The notes beneath the pieces are model-generated. The model had not been told where the DNA came from. It did not search any database and was given only the letters and a program-made list of their open reading frames with translations. The translations under genes were made by a program, and so were the position numbers. From positions 1 through 39,279 of the forward strand of contig WQTM01000230.1 of the NCBI GenBank assembly GCA_009786315.1: a stretch of 39,279 nucleotides of DNA, written 5' to 3'. Each line of letters starts with the position of its first letter. The stretch's first letter is position 1. Positions 36,901 through 39,279 of the stretch are shown here, in pieces. The DNA is from Pseudomonadota bacterium. GTDB lineage: Bacteria > Myxococcota > Myxococcia > Myxococcales > Myxococcaceae.

Positions 36901-37164
36901 AAGCAGTTGGTGAAGGAGATGCTTGTTTCAAACGCGAATAGAAGTTTAGCGGGATATTTTGAAGGGGCCGAACTAACGTCGTTGCGGGTAGGCGCTTTGT
37001 TGACAACAGAAGCGACTTCTATGAAGAAAGTGTTGGATGCTGAGCAGGGTGTTGTTGCTCCTGCCTTGTTGCAGCGGAAGATTCGGGAGTTGGCAGAGTT
37101 TATGTTGAGTGAGGAATTTATTTTCTTGCGTAGAGATCTCGGAGTACAGGTGGAGGTTGGTTAA
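24931..37164 (+). CDS. gltI: Giant TPR protein (~4,080 aa), AgmK/GltI-like
   Basis: Single uninterrupted ORF of 4,085 codons from the TTG at 24907 (ATG at 24931 also possible). Dozens of degenerate 34-aa-type helical repeats, non-TPR C-terminal region, followed directly by AgmX-like gene. Confidence 0.8.
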   Translation: MDELFPMDNTRLTAEIEIKANQAQRIEELIFLYESRASEVENLKEAATLLARAAGLANTRLNKPFLAEELLQRALAYDPWSQDALREFQLLCEQRKDLLSLAETLERLAELCAPEESADCILRAARLFEQLQLFDRAERCCRLAAKTLPSHRETFRQARQILIALENFSAAYELLQQEATQVPASALLDDYLLLAEAVIEDPQYLELSKQVFIFLAEMDPSNERLSELQQRVAEFSANWKTHIQMLRDVVQKETNRQQAAKCFLKIAKIYAFFESDIAERKKGMKEALDQCFLLWPSMPGALSLLEHGAKSSGRYDIIVSAFEKLAHETKDRNAKTALYLRLGQLALEKLGNQVVAAAAFENAAFHDPVRGDVVGIAVELALARGDVSKALQLLEKSFEVQTANVDKAKILVKVADISLTYSKDDAKARLAFEKALSLTPKDGMLVFRLAQLLLKAGDVSELAALLPRTIKAPKLLQERIAFCEAAASLFAQQSAPEKAFLAWTLVVQLLPSKTENLQKFWQAAVEANAQEEYLQVLRKVAQKTDKKTAVVFWKTLAQQLSALDKANESKEAWIEVQKIASDDIELLAALKSFESLPSNESEDARWMLVQQAKDLETATASPQALLEIYRKILKLEPGNTEVLRKAVEVNGQLERWEDAALYLEQLIALLPESKERDVWRIFFAQMQSEKLGRKDAAVQLYLSLLTEGDANADVVSSLEQLASEGIQQVKISQALAPHYARVGDHQRQVASLLIQVSSSEDKVERMQLLALLAETAEKHLLDIRAAFKFRLQGVALDLDDLAFRNEARRLAVTLNAHAEYARFLTKQAQKNAKNPTILWLDAADVAQQGDARAEAIEALQLAFQQDSSDSKLFESLTGLLRQSERWTELEALLKHQIVATDEQAKASLWLQVVEVNESLSRPKEAVVALKAAVAAGADERKHIAKLADLQEQAGLLDALFETLDRQLVLAKKEGDSAAVEAVLRKKNEVAERNLNMQRETVLKCQEVLARKPNDEGAIETLSNLLSNPEARSEAARALLPVYERTRDYRKWVFVLDIVAQTTVDSLEKINAFRQIAAIQAQFLKQPEQSFVALTHAMRLAPDDKQLRLAARLSAEQADVLDMYAEILGEMLEIPQCPGQLGLRRELADAFEKLGKPQEATRQLEAVLSLEPSNIEILESLLKFYRVQQNWNGLVQILERLVDISDEPPNKLKFGREAALVSEENLQDKARAAQNWRLIAERDASTKDAAIALERLYSALDWPQELVFALELRRAQEGETPLGHELTFRLAELRRERLQDNFGALQLYRQILLQDSSNLPAQTVLEQWAQKSDELGKQALDVLEPIWVKQNEHSKRILVRKALLEQASPLLGAQLVGQICAIQERDLGQPLSAFMTALEAFSGGLERETIQPELERLAEVTSSELGLAEVYENVAGQLSDSDEYRQKLTRRSAQLWEQQGQIEDALRLWQHLLKIVPEDNQALDQLEKLYSQNKDATELAPIYLRKAELSTEVGEKISLLNQAGLAYEAAGKEQAAHDVFKLSLSLQPTREALEALERFYARNKQFGAQADVLNKLVEFSSLESEKLRLLTKRAQLLERESRLEDVIQTWNLALEIQPSYPEAIAGMEGLLASSSVRNEAMQSLEPYYRQTQNYKKLADLLDQKLEFVEKQFRVELLCEIARLRELLGEKMHALNAWVRAYQEGVDNKVVQGELERLSTELGAFEVLVGCYEDLRERELPAAVVLELARKIAILYQEKLNRPEAAIRVWMQILEQQPQDKGVLEALSKVYRELQRPKELAWVMQQQVAMEEGPQRKVKLLEDLAEIAQIALLDNSMAISCFQSILQYEPRHAQAALNLLKLLPEAERYLEFAEFLAQQIQQAKASREEDRELELKIRLGRLMVFRLENPRAALNLFAEALEQRMNYPQAVGALEEMVKSNSSLKGEAAKLLDPIFSGGGDYLKLVQTLESRLESETEEQERLRLFLRVAHIHKKELANPEMAFWTINRALQEFPGSSELLKECSELAEVTENGDAFVGLLEEIVEKTTNGVVLANIYRTRALWQMKLKDSKGSVQSWLQVLEHAPADFQALQEITNYWEANNELENLLGLIKRQLFLEEDVEKRCELMLRLGSIQERLRDLSSAMATFRRLLEISPEHPQALEFLERIYEQQQHWPELAEILERRLEVVIGEECYPLMLRLATVKEGRLADLRGALELYAQLLKYDPRFPGALERVNAIVRRSPQEVEAVHLLLESHRATQNRDELIQVIKNRVSVSMDSSERHALLSELAQVQEAQGEPELAFLAALQAFNEIPQDEHGRHELVRLAGVLDSFEELVGALEGALPRLSEPTAEAGVCLDLASVYEKRLNHLQSAADYYEQALHAGVASPIEVWRSLERIYGKLEQYQRQADILEQLLIWTEDSAEKISLLYRVGELHEHKLKDIIAAASAYERILEIDSNNLPSARALEFLYENLNEHEKLKTILQTQRELVSGAEKDRITAKLASLSADAPENFAEAIALYEELVAKNPRNDQVALALESLLGKAGQYQQLLHLIKRRLTVVLEPRELVRLNQAAGKVLWKQLEKPEEAIAYFKAALERDVRAKEALEALREIFDAQERKEDVIVVLRRLIPLQTEPVAIKEIRLKLAEVLASLGRREEALESAKRGLEIEPHHIPMLEQALGVFYKLQAWHEAIRTLELETQLFLEERQEEEAVQALFQVADIWRTKIGKPENGGAALEKIFHIDITNRSAYERALELYASVNDWRSYTQTIERFLPNFVTDDERVTALHNLARVLEQKLGQKDVAFLRLCRALQIQPENESLRDAVVRLANETQNYEGLADAFETIAEALPSGPLASRMYCLLAVIQDRHLGDVDAAEASFQKILEFDPTSQDALLGLENLLGRHKRYQSLAAILDRRIELSESVEDKKSALLKLAALQEKHLNNSAAAVQALERAFELIPDEASLNALCQLRRERGEFELMVDDILLLRGLVSEQEAAKLQLQIAQIYEDNLHDKEAALEAYRGVLAFEKHHSLALKSIERLLTESDRPRELLELLTQRIAASKDVSERIALYFQQANIWEDRLHNLEQADDCIQAVLEVDANNAEALRILERLRYSRGDWHGLVDVLEKQLVLQPKPVDKAKLLVVIGQVLQQRLADVERATLAYQQAFHFDSKNREAVHALASVFEAEQNWSSALDMLRKEARLVGEDKLAAPLYHRIGCIQEEEMEDMGSAKKAYLEALKFDESHLPSLVALKSIHHQEEAWLAYESVLNKIIQLLSDSGSKSQYLVELGNYLREIKKDAELAENVYVKALKEQPNLLAAARPLVDLCMESERWPEAGRALEVVVQHLESELPQASDGTKAEELCRFVYRLACVCEKLGNETRALECFQRAHELDPSWLSALEGLGNRLMKSGRNEEALHVYQNILIYHRDALADLEVVEIYWMLGDLYITLGQREKAASQFERALALDAQHEPSLMSLSKLAEASKSWEQVADCYRRLLPLVEEDKQYQLAMSLGDVSKDHLHDVWQAIDAYSMALRCQPQSLQAMENLCELSEQTGQFAKARDLLERILKVEEVKQDTEKLKRTYQRLGILLRDKLSDVEGASKALNAALDLDFRFIEAFQALESMLGKQRRWGELESNYHRMIQRLPKIDEMFSARMALFKTLGDLYLNVLKRAPEAMQVYAVLAKGLPKDAHIQETYAALAKQTGQVDEALAAYRRAALATQNLTKVAVELATLSVQKKQWDAAWMAAQAATVFLGSKGEDERAMVQKLTPWARKKSLSHRPLSPQHWNVLYHPNARGPLREFLGLLYLHAGSLFKEEHAKYQINPRKHQLDLSKSLEYPLGHLKEVSRLLGLEQLSVFSPFLVSSRTRASGRGTEALPEAAGGIVICNTSPVSIRLDRQFFAETGPDEVYFWLAQILTLVRPEFVWTHIMPLERLEILFQAAVALTQEPYPYTVNVQQMEPDRQALERVLPIGVRNRLKQLVKEMLVSNANRSLAGYFEGAELTSLRVGALLTTEATSMKKVLDAEQGVVAPALLQRKIRELAEFMLSEEFIFLRRDLGVQVEVG

Positions 37165-37215
37165 ATTTTGTTTGCTCAAAGGCGTTGTCTTGCACGCCAC
37201 CTTAAGTAGGATGAT

Positions 37216-39042
37216 ATGCGCTTTGTCTGTGAAAGCTGCCTCGCGCAGTACATGATTAAAGATGAAAAAGTAGGGCCAAAGGGCGCGAAGGTTCGCTGCA
37301 AGAAATGCAGCCACATTATGACCATTCGGCTTCCTGATTTGGATTCGGACTTAGCCGATGAAGCAACCATTCGGATGCCCTTTCCAGAGGAAGAGGAGGA
37401 TGCTGAAGCTTTCTTCGCAGAGATTTTGGGGATACCTTCGGACTCCTCTGAGGAAATGCCCTCCTCCTCCTCGAATGAGTCTGCTTCCTCCTATTCAGCA
37501 GATGATTCTGTCTTGCAAGGCTTTGAAAGGGAGGCGGCCTCGTCGTTTGCACCGGCTGCCTCTGCTGACTTGGGCAGCTTGTTTGACGATGCCGAGCCTA
37601 AGGCACCTGTGCCTGTGAGTGTTGCAAGTGGTGCCAGTGGTTTGTTTGGTGCATTGGATGATGAAGAGCTTGGAGATGCTTTTGAGCGTGCCATTAGCCA
37701 ACGCCCAAAGACAGGGTTGCACCCTGCACCGGCGGCTGCCCTCCTCCCTTCCGAGCCCAGTATTGTCGTTTCCCAAGGGCTTTCTGCGGGAGTTGAGTGG
37801 TTTGTTGCGGTGGGTGACAGCCAAATAGGGCCCTTGGATATAAGCGAGGTGAAAGCCTATTGGCAGCAGGGAAAAATTAGCAGAGATTCTCTTTGTTGGA
37901 AAAGCGGCATGAAGGATTGGGAGCCCATTGGCGCTCTCGGAGGATTGGTTGAGCAACTGAATGCGCCCGTAGGCGGCTCACCCACGGGGTTTTCGCCACC
38001 TCCAGAGAGCGAGGCCGCTTCGGTGGATTGGCAGCCTTCCGCCGCGTCCGCCTTGGCTTCCTTGGTGAAAGACGAGCTTCAAGGACTGGCTGTTTCTCCT
38101 CTCTCGGAGGCCAGTTTGGCTTCCATGGCAGAAGCCGTCCCGCCACCGCCCTATGGCGCGGCCTCTGTTGCCTCCGAAATTCCTTTCGCTCCTCCTCCCT
38201 CCGGTTTTTCGCCTGCGCCTTCCTATGGCCCTGTGCCTTCCTCTCCTGCTATTTATATCCCGCCGACACCACCCCCTGCGCGTACCAATAAAATTATAGG
38301 CTTGTCAGTGGCGGCAGGGGGGTTGCTTTTGGTGGGGCTTTTGGTCGCCATTTTGGTTGCTGTCATGCGCAAAGAGACGCCGCTGCCGCCTGCTCCTGTG
38401 GTTGTGCAAGCCCCCACGCCGCCACAACCACCACCAGAGCCCCTGCGCCCTGCTGTTGAGCCCCCGCCGCAGCTCGTTGCCCAGGAGCCTCAAACGGATT
38501 CTTCGCAGGCTTTGGCTCAACAGCTTTTGCCGCCCAAGCAACCGCCTGCCAAGACGTCGGAGCGTAAATCAGCCAAAAACGATACGGTTGCGGCGCCTTC
38601 AGCCCCCGCCCCTACCCCGCCACGTGCGCCTTCCACAACAAGTCGTACCCAGGATGATTTTGACAAGGCCTTCGGTACTTCCCAGCCTACAGCCCCCAAA
38701 CGCCAGGAGCGCCCAACCTCGGTTTATGTTCCCCCTCCGCCGGGCGGTGGTGGCCTCAAGCAGTCCCTCTCGGATGCTGACATTCTGGAATATATTCTCA
38801 GCAAAAGGGGCGAGCTGAAGCTTTGCGTAGAGGAGCAAAAGACCAAGGATTCAAGTGTTAAAGGCAACATGGTTGTAGAGTGGAATGTGGCAACCTCCGG
38901 GAAAACCTCCCAAGTGAAAGTGGTTTCGCCCAACTTCCAAGGTACGCATTTTGCCAACTGTGTCACCAAACGCATTCTCGGCTGGCAGTTTCCTTCGCAT
39001 AGGACGGCAGGCGGAACCCGTAAGTTTAATTTCAAAATTTAG
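37216..39042 (+). CDS. gltJ: Zinc ribbon (MJ0042-type) - GYF_2 - TM - Pro-rich - TonB-like protein, AgmX/GltJ-like
   Basis: CESCLAQYMIKDEKVGPKGAKVRCKKC; EWFVAVGDSQIGPLDISEVKAYWQQGKISRDSLCWKSGMKDWEPIGAL; TM GLSVAAGGLLLVGLLVAILVAVM; C-term KLCVEEQ...NCVTKRILGWQFP. Confidence 0.88.
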   Translation: MRFVCESCLAQYMIKDEKVGPKGAKVRCKKCSHIMTIRLPDLDSDLADEATIRMPFPEEEEDAEAFFAEILGIPSDSSEEMPSSSSNESASSYSADDSVLQGFEREAASSFAPAASADLGSLFDDAEPKAPVPVSVASGASGLFGALDDEELGDAFERAISQRPKTGLHPAPAAALLPSEPSIVVSQGLSAGVEWFVAVGDSQIGPLDISEVKAYWQQGKISRDSLCWKSGMKDWEPIGALGGLVEQLNAPVGGSPTGFSPPPESEAASVDWQPSAASALASLVKDELQGLAVSPLSEASLASMAEAVPPPPYGAASVASEIPFAPPPSGFSPAPSYGPVPSSPAIYIPPTPPPARTNKIIGLSVAAGGLLLVGLLVAILVAVMRKETPLPPAPVVVQAPTPPQPPPEPLRPAVEPPPQLVAQEPQTDSSQALAQQLLPPKQPPAKTSERKSAKNDTVAAPSAPAPTPPRAPSTTSRTQDDFDKAFGTSQPTAPKRQERPTSVYVPPPPGGGGLKQSLSDADILEYILSKRGELKLCVEEQKTKDSSVKGNMVVEWNVATSGKTSQVKVVSPNFQGTHFANCVTKRILGWQFPSHRTAGGTRKFNFKI

Positions 39043-39107
39043 GGCACGGTTTGTGAGTTGCTAGGCCGGTTTCAAGGTGACATGAGTTTTTGGGGGCTTG
39101 CTTTTTT

Positions 39108-39279
39108 GCCCTCCGGGCGGGGTTTTATTTAACTGAGAATGTCTTTATGGGCCATGCGGCCCGGGCCATTTTTGAAAACATTTCTTTTCGCCCTCCGGGC
39201 GTTGTTCTCTTTGGGCCTGCGGCCCGCGCTTTCTCGCCCTCCGGGCATTCTGCCTCCGGCGGGGAACTTTTTGCTCGCC
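39108..39279. repeat. Multi-hairpin repeat element, right copy (inverted relative to the left copy)
   Basis: The reverse complement of the window end (ggcgagcaaaaagttccccgccggaggca...) matches window positions 24 onward. Hairpins GCCCTCCGGGC, GGGCCATGCGGCCC, CGCCCTCCGGGCG, GGGCCTGCGGCCC, GCCCTCCGGGC and GCCTCCGGC follow one another. Confidence 0.9.
39149..39173 (+). terminator. Candidate terminator hairpin within the right repeat, downstream of the AgmX-like gene
   Basis: GGGCCATGCGGCCC hairpin followed by GGGCCATTTTTG. Confidence 0.4.

Noticed and set aside
1-39279. Mobile element bounded by the terminal inverted repeats
   Set aside because: The inverted repeats bracket housekeeping and motility genes with no transposase or integrase. 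A dispersed repeat at contig ends is simpler.
1-39279. tRNA or rRNA genes
   Set aside because: None recognised by eye in the intergenic regions; tRNAscan/Infernal would be needed to exclude them.

Overview
The window is 39.3 kb, probably from a low-GC Myxococcota-like genome (taxon inferred from gene content only). Its core, about 15.2-39.0 kb, is a contiguous plus-strand cluster that looks like the Myxococcus adventurous gliding motility G1 (glt/agm) cluster. In order it encodes: a large TPR protein (AgmU/GltD-like), a TPR lipoprotein (AglT/GltE-like), a small exported protein (GltF/CglF-like), an FHA-TM-Gly-rich-TonB-like protein (PglI/GltG-like), a small outer-membrane beta-barrel (GltH/CglE-like), an RG-rich helical-repeat protein of unclear assignment, a ~4,080-aa TPR giant (AgmK/GltI-like), and a zinc-ribbon/GYF/TM/TonB-like protein (AgmX/GltJ-like). 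Upstream plus-strand genes encode a two-domain ArsA/Get3-type ATPase with degenerate nucleotide sites, accA, cmk, a Ser/Thr kinase, a cold-shock protein, a PilZ protein and an AI-2E family transporter. A divergent minus-strand block encodes an Hsp70-like protein without a lid, a CoA-disulfide-reductase/rhodanese fusion, an M61 peptidase with a PDZ domain, RNase HII with a changed GRG motif, and three tiny overlapping ORFs ending in a tail-anchored protein. Both window ends carry the same multi-hairpin repeat in inverted orientation. The most notable points are the terminal hairpin mosaic, the asymmetric double ATPase, and the motility cluster with its uncharacterised members. All homology calls come from reading motifs; no database search was run.
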